Shown here piece after piece: positions 24,903 through 34,513 of a stretch of 64,000 nt of DNA. Origin of the DNA: an uncultured Lachnospiraceae bacterium (lineage in GTDB: Bacteria; Bacillota; Clostridia; Lachnospirales; Lachnospiraceae). The notes beneath the pieces were generated by a model. The model was given only the letters and a program-made list of their open reading frames with translations, was not told the DNA's origin and did no database searches. The position numbers and the translations under genes are program-made. The DNA is taken from assembly GCA_934408585.1 (NCBI GenBank), contig CAKRVA010000004.1, positions 103,551-167,550 of the forward strand. The letters are read 5' to 3'. The number at the start of each line of letters is the position of its first letter. Positions within the stretch are counted from its first letter, which is position 1.

Positions 24903-26303
24903 ATGAAAAAGAAATTAATCGGCGCACTTCTTAGTGTAGCAATGATTTCCAGCCTTGTAATGGGTTGTGGCGCAAAGGGAACTCCGGCAGAGAATACCGG
25001 TGACAGTACAGCAGAAGCAGAAGCTCCGGCAGAGAGTACTGATAGTACAGCAAGCAATGCAGCAGGCGGAAAAGTGTATTACTTAAACTTCAAACCTGAA
25101 GTAGAAGATGCATGGAAAGAAATTGCAGCAGCTTATCAGGAAGAAACAGGTGTAGAAGTTAAAGTAGTTACCGCAGCAAGCGGAACTTATGAAGAAGTTT
25201 TGAAATCTGAAATTGCAAATACAGATGCACCTACCTTGTTCCAGATCAATGGACCGGTAGGATACAATTCTTGGAAAGATTATTGTATGGATCTGACCGA
25301 TACAGACTTATATAAGAATCTCTCCGATAAGAGTCTTGCAATTACAGGAGCAGATGGTGGCGTTTACGGTGTTCCTTATACCGTAGAGTCCTATGGTATC
25401 ATTTATAATGATGCAATCATGCAGAAATACTTCGCAATGGATGGCGCAGTAGTATCAAGTGTTGATGAAATCAACAACTTCGCTACGTTAAAGGCTGTTG
25501 TAGAAGATATGCAGGCTAAGAAAGATGATTTGGGAATTCAGGGTGTATTTGCCAGCACATCATTACTTCCTGGTGAAGATTGGAGATGGCAGACTCACTT
25601 AGCAAATATTCCGGTATATTATGAATACAAGGATAAGGGTGTAAGTGATCTCGCAGAATTGGAATTTACCTATAGCGATAATTATAAGAACATCTTTGAT
25701 TTGTATATTAACAACTCCACATGCGCACCTACTTTGTTAGGCAGCAAGTCTGTTGCAGACTCCATGGCTGAATTTGCACTTGGTGAATGTGCAATGGTTC
25801 AGAATGGTAACTGGGGATGGGGACAGATTAACGGTGTCGATGGTAACGTAGTTGCAGAAGAAGACGTTAAGTTTATGCCAATCTATACAGGTGTTGCAGG
25901 AGAAGAAAATCAGGGACTTTGTACCGGTACTGAGAACTTCTGGTGTGTTAACAGCCAGGCATCTGATGCAGATAAGCAGGCAACATTAGACTTTGTAAAT
26001 TGGATGATTTCTTCTGATAAGGGCAAAGACTACATGGTTAATACTTTAGGAAATGCAGCTCCATTCTCAACATTTGGTGATGATGAGAAGCCTCAGGACC
26101 CTCTTGCAAAAGAAATGTTCCGTTATATGGAAAGTGGAAAGACTTCTGTAAGCTGGAACTTTACAACATTCCCAAGCCAGTCCTTTAAGGATGACTTTGG
26201 AGCAGCATTATTAGAGTATGCAAACGGAAATTATACCTGGGATCAGGTAAAAGATACCGTAGTAACAAGATGGGCTGAAGAAAAGGCAGCAACAGCTGAA
26301 TAA
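24903..26303 (+). CDS. Sugar ABC transporter substrate-binding lipoprotein (family 1)
   Basis: A 466-residue precursor with a lipoprotein signal (SSLVMGCGAK, Cys near residue 23), an Ala/Glu/Ser/Thr linker and a family-1 solute-binding domain (YEEVLKSEIA..., GPVGYN, a GVYGVPYTVESYGIIYN segment). It would capture an oligosaccharide outside the membrane for the two permeases downstream. Substrate unknown. Ribosome site is GGAGAGG. A long hairpin separates it from the permease genes and may raise its expression relative to them. Confidence 0.92.
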   Translation: MKKKLIGALLSVAMISSLVMGCGAKGTPAENTGDSTAEAEAPAESTDSTASNAAGGKVYYLNFKPEVEDAWKEIAAAYQEETGVEVKVVTAASGTYEEVLKSEIANTDAPTLFQINGPVGYNSWKDYCMDLTDTDLYKNLSDKSLAITGADGGVYGVPYTVESYGIIYNDAIMQKYFAMDGAVVSSVDEINNFATLKAVVEDMQAKKDDLGIQGVFASTSLLPGEDWRWQTHLANIPVYYEYKDKGVSDLAELEFTYSDNYKNIFDLYINNSTCAPTLLGSKSVADSMAEFALGECAMVQNGNWGWGQINGVDGNVVAEEDVKFMPIYTGVAGEENQGLCTGTENFWCVNSQASDADKQATLDFVNWMISSDKGKDYMVNTLGNAAPFSTFGDDEKPQDPLAKEMFRYMESGKTSVSWNFTTFPSQSFKDDFGAALLEYANGNYTWDQVKDTVVTRWAEEKAATAE

Positions 26304-26315
26304 TCAGCTTAACCA

Positions 26316-26356
26316 GAGAGAGCCTTTTGCAGCATTGCCTGCGAAAGGCTCTCTTA
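26316..26356 (+). terminator. Intercistronic hairpin after the binding-protein gene
   Basis: GAGAGCCTTT/AAAGGCTCTC with an inner GCAG/CTGC stem. There is no full T-tract, so it probably acts as an attenuator or mRNA-stabilising structure. Confidence 0.65.
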
Positions 26357-26387
26357 AAATAACGTGGGAGTGATTGGGAGGTAAGAT

Positions 26388-27233
26388 ATGGAGAAAACAC
26401 TAAAAAAATATTTTATTATTTTCACAGTTCCAACGGTTATTGCCTTTGCCTTTGCATTCATTATTCCATTTTTTCAGGGCATATATTTGTCCTTCTGTGA
26501 ATTTACAACTGTAGATAATGCAAAATGGGTGGGGCTCTCCAATTATGTGAAAGCGTTTCAAAAAAATCAGGGATTTGGATATTCCCTTGGATTTACTGCA
26601 CTTTTTACACTTGTGTGTGTAATATCCATTAATGTCCTGGCATTTATCATTGCATTGCTGCTGACAAGAAAAATAAAGGGAACTAATTTGTTCCGTACGA
26701 TTTTCTTTATGCCAAACCTGATTGGTGGTATTGTTCTTGGATATACATGGCAACAGATGATTAATGCAATTTTGTACCAGTATGAAACAACAATTGTTGC
26801 AAATGCAAAATATGGATTTATTGGTCTTGTTGTTTTGATGAACTGGCAGATGGTCGGCTACATGATGATTATTTATATCGCAGGACTTCAGAATGTACCT
26901 ACCGACCTGCTGGAAGCTGCCAAAATCGATGGAGCAACTTCCATGCAGACATTGTTCAAAATTAAAATTCCAATGGTAATGAGTTCAGTTACCATTTGTA
27001 TGTTTTTAACTTTATCAAACTGTTTTAAACTGTTTGACCAAAACAAGGCACTGACAAATGGTGCACCAATGAATAAAACGAGAATGCTTGCATTGAACAT
27101 TTATGATACTTTCTATGGTAAGACATCCTATGAAGGCGTCGGTCAGGCAAAAGCAGTTATCTTCTTTATTCTGGTTGCAGTCATTGCATTGGCACAGTTA
27201 TCCTTTACGAGAAGTAAGGAGGTGGAACAGTAA
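26388..27233 (+). CDS. ABC transporter permease, MalF-like
   Basis: A 281-residue, six-helix permease. The EAA loop reads LLEAAKIDGATSMQTLFKIKIPM, the site that contacts the ATPase. It ends in an overlap of one base with the next permease gene. No ATPase gene is present nearby, so a shared MsmX-like ATPase elsewhere is probable. Confidence 0.92.
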   Translation: MEKTLKKYFIIFTVPTVIAFAFAFIIPFFQGIYLSFCEFTTVDNAKWVGLSNYVKAFQKNQGFGYSLGFTALFTLVCVISINVLAFIIALLLTRKIKGTNLFRTIFFMPNLIGGIVLGYTWQQMINAILYQYETTIVANAKYGFIGLVVLMNWQMVGYMMIIYIAGLQNVPTDLLEAAKIDGATSMQTLFKIKIPMVMSSVTICMFLTLSNCFKLFDQNKALTNGAPMNKTRMLALNIYDTFYGKTSYEGVGQAKAVIFFILVAVIALAQLSFTRSKEVEQ

Positions 27234-28081
27234 TGATGCAGAATTCGAAAACAAAAGTAGGAAATGGAATTATTTTTGCAATACTGTGTGTACTGTCCGT
27301 ATTTGTAATTTATCCATTGCTATTTATATTAAATAACTCTTTTAAAGGAAAATTCTATATCAGCCGTGATCCGTTCGGATTACCTAATGCAGAGACATTT
27401 TCCGGATTGACAAACTATGTAAACGGATTACAAAAAACAGGACTGCTTTCCGCAATTAAATGGTCCTTCTTCATTACAATCGTATCCGTTATATTGATTA
27501 TTTTATTTACGTCCATGACAGCGTATTATATTACCAGAGTAAAATCGGTATATTCGACAGTGCTTTATTATATGTTTGTATTTTCGATGATTGTACCGTT
27601 CCAGATGGTAATGTTTACGATGGTAGCATTGGCAAATAAGTTTAATCTCCGGAATCCGCTTGGTATGTGTGTATTGTATCTTGGATTTGGAGCCGGTTTA
27701 TCGGTGTTTATGTTTGCAGGATTTATCAAGTCGGTGCCATTGGAAATCGAAGAAGCGGCAATGATTGATGGATGTAATCCGTTACAGACCTTCTTTGGAG
27801 TGGTATTTCCGATTTTGAAACCTACCGCAATCACAGTTGCAATTCTGAATGCAATGTGGATTTGGAATGACTTTTTGCTTCCTTATCTGGTAATTGGTAT
27901 TGCGACAGAATACAAAACCATTCCGGTAGTCGTTCAGATGTTGGTTGGTTCAAACGGAAACAAAGATATGGGTGCTATGATGGCAATGCTTGTATTATCG
28001 ATTATTCCAATTGTAATTTTCTACCTGGCATGCCAGAAATATATTATAGAAGGTGTTGTGGCTGGTGCTGTAAAAGGCTAA
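27233..28081 (+). CDS. ABC transporter permease, MalG-like
   Basis: A 282-residue inner-membrane protein. The EAA motif reads EIEEAAMIDGCNPLQTFFGVVFPI, and the C-terminus VVAGAVKG is typical of CUT1 permeases. It is coupled by a TAATG junction to the MalF-like gene; the second ATG at 27236 is an equal candidate. A GC-rich terminator follows. Confidence 0.92.
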   Translation: MMQNSKTKVGNGIIFAILCVLSVFVIYPLLFILNNSFKGKFYISRDPFGLPNAETFSGLTNYVNGLQKTGLLSAIKWSFFITIVSVILIILFTSMTAYYITRVKSVYSTVLYYMFVFSMIVPFQMVMFTMVALANKFNLRNPLGMCVLYLGFGAGLSVFMFAGFIKSVPLEIEEAAMIDGCNPLQTFFGVVFPILKPTAITVAILNAMWIWNDFLLPYLVIGIATEYKTIPVVVQMLVGSNGNKDMGAMMAMLVLSIIPIVIFYLACQKYIIEGVVAGAVKG

Positions 28082-28106
28082 GTCTTAATATCTTAACTCC
28101 CAAAGA

Positions 28107-28136
28107 AAGAGCCCCGCGAAAGCGGAGCTCTTTTGC
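28107..28136 (+). terminator. Terminator of the sugar ABC operon
   Basis: AAAGAGC-CCCGC, GAAA loop, GCGG-A-GCTCTTT, followed by T residues. Confidence 0.88.
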
Positions 28137-28149
28137 ATGTCCGGGAATC

Positions 28150-28380
28150 TTATTTTTCTTTTGGAAAATCAGTAATGGTGTCCTTTTGGGTAACTTTACC
28201 ATAAATCCAGATATATGCCCATAAAAGAACCGGAAGGACAATGGTGGCGGTAATGCAGGCAGCAAATAATTCCGTTGCACCATCAAAATTCAATAAAGAT
28301 ACTACCAAAGTGGCAATGTATAACAATAAAAGTAAAATCACACAGATTAGTGCGGCAATCCGCTTTTTCTTTGAGTTCAT
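28150..28380 (-). CDS. Small two-helix membrane protein
   Basis: A 76-residue protein with a basic N-terminus and two hydrophobic helices (about 9-28 and 38-60). AGGAG lies just upstream of its ATG. No family recognised. It is transcribed alone, opposite to its neighbours. Confidence 0.6.
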   Translation of the reverse strand: MNSKKKRIAALICVILLLLLYIATLVVSLLNFDGATELFAACITATIVLPVLLWAYIWIYGKVTQKDTITDFPKEK

Positions 28381-28501
28381 TCCTATTCTCCTTTAACCAC
28401 ATACAATGTTTCTGCATACATTATAAATTGAGTCATACTTTTTTTCAATTTCTTTCTCGCTGTTTTTGTGCTAAAATAAGAAAAAAATTTAGGAGATAGC
28501 A

Positions 28502-29278
28502 ATGGCAGAGTTAATTATATTATTTGTTCCACTTCTTGGAACATCTCTTGGAGCAGCGATGGTTTTTTTGATGCGAAAGGAGATGAACCGTTTTTTGGAA
28601 AAAGCGTTATTAGGATTTGCAGCAGGAGTCATGATTGCTGCTTCGGTATGGTCACTTTTGATTCCTTCGATTGATATGGCAAAGGAACAGGGAGTAATTT
28701 CCTGGATTCCGGCAACCGTAGGATTTTTACTTGGAATCGCATTTTTATTGCTGATTGATACGATTACACCGCATTTACATTTGGACAGTACCACGCCGGA
28801 AGGGGTAAAAAGCGGATTCTCCAATACGACGATGATGCTGCTTGCCGTAACCATTCATAACATTCCGGAAGGAATGGCAGTTGGAGTGGCTTTTGCAGGG
28901 GCAGTGATGGGAAATGCCGGTATTACGATGTCAGGAGCATTGGCACTGGCATTGGGAATTGCTATTCAGAATTTCCCGGAGGGGGCGATTATTTCGATGC
29001 CGCTTCGAAATGAGGGAATGACAAGAAAACGAGCATTTGCCTGCGGAGTGGTGTCGGGAGTTGTTGAGCCAATCGGGGCATTCCTTACGATTTTGCTCAC
29101 ATCGAGTATTCGCCCTGCATTACCGTATTTTTTATCTTTCGCAGCAGGAGCAATGATTTATGTCGTCGTAGAGGAACTGATTCCCGAAGCACAGAGTGGT
29201 GAACATACCAACATTGGGACGATTGGAACCGCATTAGGATTTGTTCTGATGATGGTACTTGATGTTGCATTAGGATAA
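28502..29278 (+). CDS. ZIP-family divalent metal transporter
   Basis: A 258-residue protein with eight predicted helices. The two metal-path motifs are clear: HNIPEGMAVGVAFAG in the fourth helix and IAIQNFPEGAIISMP in the fifth. The protein imports zinc or iron-like divalent metals. The next gene, a Fur-like/HD-GYP fusion, follows with its own promoter. Ribosome site is TTAGGAG. Confidence 0.93.
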   Translation: MAELIILFVPLLGTSLGAAMVFLMRKEMNRFLEKALLGFAAGVMIAASVWSLLIPSIDMAKEQGVISWIPATVGFLLGIAFLLLIDTITPHLHLDSTTPEGVKSGFSNTTMMLLAVTIHNIPEGMAVGVAFAGAVMGNAGITMSGALALALGIAIQNFPEGAIISMPLRNEGMTRKRAFACGVVSGVVEPIGAFLTILLTSSIRPALPYFLSFAAGAMIYVVVEELIPEAQSGEHTNIGTIGTALGFVLMMVLDVALG

Positions 29279-29290
29279 AATCCCCATGTC

Positions 29291-29318
29291 TTGACATTAT
29301 TGAGAAAAAGTATATAAT
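29291..29318 (+). promoter_or_regulatory. Promoter of the Fur-like/HD-GYP gene
   Basis: TTGACA at 29291-29296 and TATAAT at 29313-29318 with a 16-bp spacer. Confidence 0.75.
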
Positions 29319-29322
29319 AACG

Positions 29323-29395
29323 GTTAGAGATAACTAACAAGGCGCAGGGAAACCTTGCGCCATCATTTAAGTATATAGGTTAGAAAAGACTAACC
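29323..29395 (+). promoter_or_regulatory. Leader with two GTTAG-N6-CTAAC dyads around a GC hairpin
   Basis: Dyad 1 (29323-29338, GTTAG...CTAAC) lies over the likely start of transcription. Dyad 2 (29378-29395, GGTTAG...CTAACC) sits before the ribosome site. Between them GGCGCA/TGCGCC (29341-29361) forms a strong hairpin with a GAAA-type loop. They may be metalloregulator operators or an RNA leader. Confidence 0.55.
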
Positions 29396-29410
29396 CAAAA
29401 GGGAGAGTAC

Positions 29411-30292
29411 ATGCTGGGAAGTTTAACAGAAAACGAAGAAGTGAAATTTGAACCGACAAATATGCAGAAGGAATTGATTATCCGCAGATTACGTGAAAAG
29501 GGATGCCGTATTACCAAAGCGCGTCTGACATTACTTGATGTGGTAATGAAGCAGGAATGCACCAGCTGTAAGGAAATATATTATATTGCATCCGGTAAGG
29601 TGCCCGGAATTGGAATTGCCACCGTATATCGTATGATGAATCTGCTGGAAGAAATCGGAGCAGTGAATCATCGGAATTCTTATAAAGTATCGTGCTGTGA
29701 ACATTGTCCGGACAGTGGAATGGATATTGATTATCATGACATCATTGAGTGCATTACCGGAGCTTTGGATGCGAAAGATAATTATACGGCCGGACATTCA
29801 CAGAGAGTAAGTGATATGGCGTATCAGATTTGCAAATTAGTTGGTTTATCCCATAGGGATACGGAACGGATACATATTGCGGCACATCTTCATGATATTG
29901 GTAAAATCGGTGTACCGGATCATATTTTAAAGAAACCCGGAAAATTAAGTGAGGAAGAATGGGAGCAGATGAAAAAGCATCCCGAAATTGGTGCAAATAT
30001 ATTAAGTAAATCGCATCGCCTCATGGATTTATATGAAATGGTGCTGTATCATCATGAACGTTATGATGGTGGAGGATATCCGGCAGGATTAAAGGCAGAA
30101 CAAATTCCGGTAGGGGCACGGATTATTGCAATCTGTGATTCGATTGATGCAATGACCAGTAACCGCCATTACCGGAAAGCGATGAGTTTAGATTATTGTT
30201 ATAACGAGATAGAGCGTAATCTTGGAAAAATGTATGATCCGATTATTGGCCGTTTTGTTCTGGAGCACTGGCAGGAGATTGTCTGTGCATAA
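29411..30292 (+). CDS. Fur-like winged-helix / HD-GYP fusion protein
   Basis: The first 90 or so residues match the Fur DNA-binding domain: LREKGCRITKARLTLLDVV, then IATVYRMMNLLEEIGAV. The Fur dimerisation and most metal-binding part is missing; only a CCEHC cluster near residue 95 remains. From about residue 110 a full HD-GYP domain follows: HSQRV, HLHDIGKIGVP, HPEIGANIL, HHERYDGGGYP, and AICDSIDAMTSNRHYR. HD-GYP proteins hydrolyse cyclic di-GMP or bind as sensors. The design suggests a DNA-binding protein whose output domain is a phosphodiesterase. The 3' end overlaps the convergent brnQ by 50 bp. Confidence 0.9.
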   Translation: MLGSLTENEEVKFEPTNMQKELIIRRLREKGCRITKARLTLLDVVMKQECTSCKEIYYIASGKVPGIGIATVYRMMNLLEEIGAVNHRNSYKVSCCEHCPDSGMDIDYHDIIECITGALDAKDNYTAGHSQRVSDMAYQICKLVGLSHRDTERIHIAAHLHDIGKIGVPDHILKKPGKLSEEEWEQMKKHPEIGANILSKSHRLMDLYEMVLYHHERYDGGGYPAGLKAEQIPVGARIIAICDSIDAMTSNRHYRKAMSLDYCYNEIERNLGKMYDPIIGRFVLEHWQEIVCA

Positions 30293-31622
30293 CATGAATC
30301 AACAGACCGATAAAAAGACCAATCGCGGCTGGACAGAGCCATCCGAGTCCAAGTGCGGAAAGCGGCAGTATTTTTCCAATTGCAGAAAGCGGTGCATCCA
30401 GATGACAGGCACTGCGTAGAGCTTCCGGCAACGCACATAGCAAATCATAAACAGAGGCAATTAGCGTAAAACCAATGGTACAGATATAAACCACGCGGTC
30501 ATGCTTAAAAAATCTGCTGAAAAGGGTCAACAAAATCAATACGATGGAAAGCGGATATAAAAACATCAATACCGGAAGAGAGTATCCGATAATGGCGTTC
30601 AGTCCGAGGTTTGCAATGAGAAAGGACACAGCACTGAAAATAATTGCCCAGGTCTTATACTGAGGTCCTTTTGGAAACATGGCACAGAAGGTTTCTGCAC
30701 AACTGGTAATCAGACCGACTGCCGTTTTCAGGCATGCAAAGGTAACAGTGCATGCAAGGATAATCAGACCGGTATTACCAAGATAATGTTGTGAAATCTG
30801 TGCGAGTGCCACGCCACCATTTTCAGCGGGGGCGAATAGACCTCTGCTCTGGACACCAACAATGGTAACGGCAAGGTAAATCAATCCCATAAACAGACAA
30901 CTGAAAATACCGGAACGCACGGTGCTTCCGGCGATAGCCTCCGGTTCTTCAATGCCAAGGTCACGGATAACCTGTACTACAATGATTCCAAATGCCAGAC
31001 TTGCAAGTGCATCCATTGTATTATAACCCTCCAGAAATCCGGCAAAAAACGGATGGCTGGCATAATCGGAAAGTGGTTCTACCTCCGCAATCTGTGCAGA
31101 CGGAGAGAGTAATGCAACGATAATCAGAATTCCAAGGAAAATAAGGAAAACAGGATTCAATATTTTTCCAATCCAGGTCAGAATTTTACCGGGACGGAGA
31201 GAGAAGAATAATGCTACCGCAAAAAACAGAACAGAAAAAAGAAGAAGATAAAGCCAGCTCTGTTCGTTTTGCGGAAGAATCTGCTCCAGACCAACGGTAA
31301 ATGAAGTAGTTGCACAACGTGGTATTGCAAAAAAAGGTCCAATGGTAAGGTATAACAGACAGGTAAAAAAGAATCCATAAGGACGTCCGATTTTGCTGGA
31401 TAGCTCAAATAAACCATTGCAACGGCTGATGCCTAAAGCGGCAACGCCAAGTAGTGGAAGACCGACACCGGTAATAAACAATCCGGCAAAGGCAGACCAT
31501 AGCTGATTTCCGGCATGTTGTCCGAGTGTTACCGGGAAAATAAGGTTACCGGCACCAAAAAACATACCAAACAGCATACTTGCAATGGTAATATATTCTT
31601 TATAGTTCAATTTTTTCTTCAT
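30243..31622 (-). CDS. brnQ: BrnQ branched-chain amino acid transporter
   Basis: A 459-residue protein with 12 hydrophobic helices. The N-terminal MLFGMFFGAGNLIFPVTLGQ is a hallmark of the LIVCS family of Na+-coupled importers of Leu, Ile and Val. It is read leftward, alone. Its 3' end overlaps that of the Fur-like/HD-GYP gene by 50 bp. Confidence 0.93.
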   Translation of the reverse strand: MKKKLNYKEYITIASMLFGMFFGAGNLIFPVTLGQHAGNQLWSAFAGLFITGVGLPLLGVAALGISRCNGLFELSSKIGRPYGFFFTCLLYLTIGPFFAIPRCATTSFTVGLEQILPQNEQSWLYLLLFSVLFFAVALFFSLRPGKILTWIGKILNPVFLIFLGILIIVALLSPSAQIAEVEPLSDYASHPFFAGFLEGYNTMDALASLAFGIIVVQVIRDLGIEEPEAIAGSTVRSGIFSCLFMGLIYLAVTIVGVQSRGLFAPAENGGVALAQISQHYLGNTGLIILACTVTFACLKTAVGLITSCAETFCAMFPKGPQYKTWAIIFSAVSFLIANLGLNAIIGYSLPVLMFLYPLSIVLILLTLFSRFFKHDRVVYICTIGFTLIASVYDLLCALPEALRSACHLDAPLSAIGKILPLSALGLGWLCPAAIGLFIGLLIHVMHRQSPASAPEQNGQ

Positions 31623-31704
31623 GACAAATTTCCCCCCTTAATCACACTAAATATAGTATTGTTCACGGGACAGTCTTTGTCAAGTAAACTATGCGAATGG
31701 ATAG

Positions 31705-31733
31705 TTGACGTTCAAAGAAATATATAGTATATC
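31705..31733 (+). promoter_or_regulatory. Promoter candidate for the MATE genes
   Basis: TTGACG at 31705-31710 and TATATC at 31728-31733 with a 17-bp spacer, 23 bp before the ATG. Confidence 0.5.
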
Positions 31734-31755
31734 TTTTTCTTGAGGGAAAAGAACG

Positions 31756-33105
31756 ATGAACAAAAATACAACATTTACACAGGGAAAAATTTTACAACCA
31801 CTGATTTTATTTGCACTGCCGGTATTGCTTGCCTTGTTTTTACAGGCAATGTATGGAGCGGTGGATCTTCTGATTGTAGGAAAATTTGCACATCCGGAGG
31901 ATGTATCGGCGGTATCAACGGGTTCGCAGATTATGATGACACTTACCAATCTGGTGAGCAGTTTTGCAATGGGAACGACGATATTACTTGGTCAGCAAAT
32001 TGGATGCGGAGAACGGCAGAAGGGCGGAAGAACAGGTGGAACAGCAATTGTTATGTTTATGGGAATTGCACTTGTTATGACTGCACTGCTGGTTATTTTT
32101 GCACCACAACTGAGCAGTTTAATGAATGCACCCGAAGAGGCATTTGATAAAACGGTTGCTTATGTAAGAATTTGTGGCGGCGGTATGCTGGTTATTATTG
32201 CATATAATTTGATCGGATGTATTTTCCGGGGATTGGGAGATTCCAAAACACCGCTTCTGACTGTGGCAATTGCATGTGTGTGTAATATTTTCGGGGACCT
32301 TCTATTGTGTGCAGGATTTAAAATGGGAACAGAAGGTGCAGCGTATGCAACGGTATTTGCGCAGGTTATCAGTGTGGTGGTATCTTTTGCGGTAATTCGA
32401 CGCAAAGAGCTTCCGTTTGATATGAAGCGTTCTGATTTGAAAATACATGGCTGGACACTTCGAAAAATGATCGGTCTTGGGGCCCCGATTGCGTTGCAGG
32501 ATTTACTGGTAAGCATTTCCTTTCTGATTATTCTTGCAATTGTAAATTCCATGGGATTGATTGCTTCAGCAGGCGTCGGTGTGGCAGAAAAGGTTTGTGC
32601 ATTTATTATGCTGATATCATCGGCATTTATGCAGTCCATTTCAGCATTTGTTGCACAGAACTATGGTGCAGGGCATATGGAACGTGCCCGCAAAGCTTTA
32701 TATTATGGAACAGGAGTTTCCTTGCTGATTGGTATAGGAATGTTTTTCCTGTCATTCTTTCATGGAGATATCCTGGCGGGAATCTTTTCTTCGGATGCAA
32801 GTGTAGTTGCGGCGGCAGCTGATTATTTAAGGGCGTATGCGATTGACTGTATGTTTACGGCAGTGTTCTTTTGCTATATTGGATTTTATAATGGTATTGG
32901 CATGACAAAGTTTGTAATGATTCAGGGAATCATAGGAGCATTTGCGGTGCGTGTTCCGGTTTCATATTTCATGAGTATTCAGCCGGAACCCTCGCTGTTT
33001 CACATTGGTCTGGCAACGCCGTTTTCTTCGATTTTGCAGCTGTTGATGTGTGTGGCATTTATGGGATATGTAAAAAAGAAGTACATCAGGGAAAAGAGTG
33101 AATAG
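31756..33105 (+). CDS. MATE-family efflux transporter
   Basis: A 449-residue protein with 12 hydrophobic helices. The segments PVLLALFLQAMYGAVDLLIVGKF and a GxxxxALQDLLVS-type repeat in the second half follow the two-lobed MATE layout. Such proteins expel cationic compounds with Na+ or H+ exchange. It is 4 bp from a second MATE gene. Confidence 0.9.
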   Translation: MNKNTTFTQGKILQPLILFALPVLLALFLQAMYGAVDLLIVGKFAHPEDVSAVSTGSQIMMTLTNLVSSFAMGTTILLGQQIGCGERQKGGRTGGTAIVMFMGIALVMTALLVIFAPQLSSLMNAPEEAFDKTVAYVRICGGGMLVIIAYNLIGCIFRGLGDSKTPLLTVAIACVCNIFGDLLLCAGFKMGTEGAAYATVFAQVISVVVSFAVIRRKELPFDMKRSDLKIHGWTLRKMIGLGAPIALQDLLVSISFLIILAIVNSMGLIASAGVGVAEKVCAFIMLISSAFMQSISAFVAQNYGAGHMERARKALYYGTGVSLLIGIGMFFLSFFHGDILAGIFSSDASVVAAAADYLRAYAIDCMFTAVFFCYIGFYNGIGMTKFVMIQGIIGAFAVRVPVSYFMSIQPEPSLFHIGLATPFSSILQLLMCVAFMGYVKKKYIREKSE

Positions 33106-33109
33106 ATGA

Positions 33110-34450
33110 ATGAATACGACAGAGTTTTTCGGAAAAGAGAGTATTGTAAAAATATTATGTAAACTTGCGCCGCCTGTTATGCTGGCACAGCTGATACAGG
33201 CACTTTACAATATAGTAGACAGTCTGTTTGTAGGCAGATATTCGGAATCGGGACTTACTGCATTGTCGATTATTTATCCGATGCAATTATTGATGATTGC
33301 CCTGGCAGTTGGAACCGGTGTTGGTATTAATACGGCTATGGCGGCAAAATTGGGCGTTGGAAGTAAGGAAGAAGCAGACGCATATGCCGGAGTTGGAACA
33401 CCACTTGCAATAGGCATGTGGTTTCTTTTTGCACTGATCTGCTGGTTCATCATGCCGCTTTATGCAAAAATGTCTACGGATTCCGAAGAGGTTATCCGGG
33501 ATGTAATTGTATATGGCAGAATTGTATGTGTGTTTAGCTTCGGGTTATTTTTGGAAAGTATCTGGACGAAAGTGTTGCAGGCAAATGGAGATATGAATAC
33601 TCCGATGGTGGCACAGATTTGTGGGGCAGTTACGAATATGATTGTGGACCCATTATTGATTTTTGGCATGCTTGGTTTTCCGGAAATGGGGATTGCAGGA
33701 GCTGCCATTGCTACGGTTGCAGGACAGATTGTTGCTGCACTGATTGTATTTCGTAAGGGATTTCGTAAATCACCGGAAAAAGAGGTTTATCCACGGCTGA
33801 TAGCAAGAATTTTTCGACTTGGAATTCCGAATATTTTGATGCAGTCGGCTTATACCTTTTATATTTTAGGACTTAATCTGATTCTTTCCACTTTTTCTGA
33901 TCAGGCAGTTACCGCGTTAGGATTGTATTACAAATGGCAGACCTTCTTTTTTATTCCGCTGGGGGCAATGCAGACATGCATCGTCCCAATTATCAGTTTT
34001 AATTATGCGGCGGGAAATCTGGGAAGGTGTAAAAAAACGCTGTACACATCAATTGCATTTGGCTTGGGACTGATGGCACTTGGGACATTGTGCTTTGTAA
34101 CAATACCAGCTCCTATGCTGCGTGTATTTACGACAAATCAACAGGTGATTGCTATCGGAAAAACAGGGTTTCGTTTTGTTGGAGTCAGCTTTTTGCCAAT
34201 GGTAACATCTTTGATATTTCCGGTATTCTTCCAGGCAATCGGATCAAGCCTTAAAAGCTCATCCCTGACAGTAATACGTACGATGATACTGTTTGTTCCG
34301 CTGGGCTACCTGTTTTCACGATTCGGTCTGAACTGGTTTTGGATGACGTTTCCGGTAACAGAGGTGATTACGAGCCTTGTTGGTGCCGGTTATTATCGCC
34401 ACTTTTTGAAAAAGGCACAAATAAAGTCTGCTATGGAAAAAGTATGCTGA
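33110..34450 (+). CDS. MATE-family efflux transporter, second gene
   Basis: A 446-residue protein beginning with the usual PPVMLAQLIQALYNIVDSLFVGRY segment and showing the two six-helix halves of MATE proteins. It starts 5 bp after the first MATE gene with a weak ribosome site, so translation is likely coupled. The two are only distantly similar, so this is not a recent duplication. Confidence 0.9.
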   Translation: MNTTEFFGKESIVKILCKLAPPVMLAQLIQALYNIVDSLFVGRYSESGLTALSIIYPMQLLMIALAVGTGVGINTAMAAKLGVGSKEEADAYAGVGTPLAIGMWFLFALICWFIMPLYAKMSTDSEEVIRDVIVYGRIVCVFSFGLFLESIWTKVLQANGDMNTPMVAQICGAVTNMIVDPLLIFGMLGFPEMGIAGAAIATVAGQIVAALIVFRKGFRKSPEKEVYPRLIARIFRLGIPNILMQSAYTFYILGLNLILSTFSDQAVTALGLYYKWQTFFFIPLGAMQTCIVPIISFNYAAGNLGRCKKTLYTSIAFGLGLMALGTLCFVTIPAPMLRVFTTNQQVIAIGKTGFRFVGVSFLPMVTSLIFPVFFQAIGSSLKSSSLTVIRTMILFVPLGYLFSRFGLNWFWMTFPVTEVITSLVGAGYYRHFLKKAQIKSAMEKVC

Positions 34451-34513
34451 ATCTGATATGATAATGATAGTTATGGTAGCAAAAATACAAAAATGAGAGG
34501 GAAGGATATTGTT

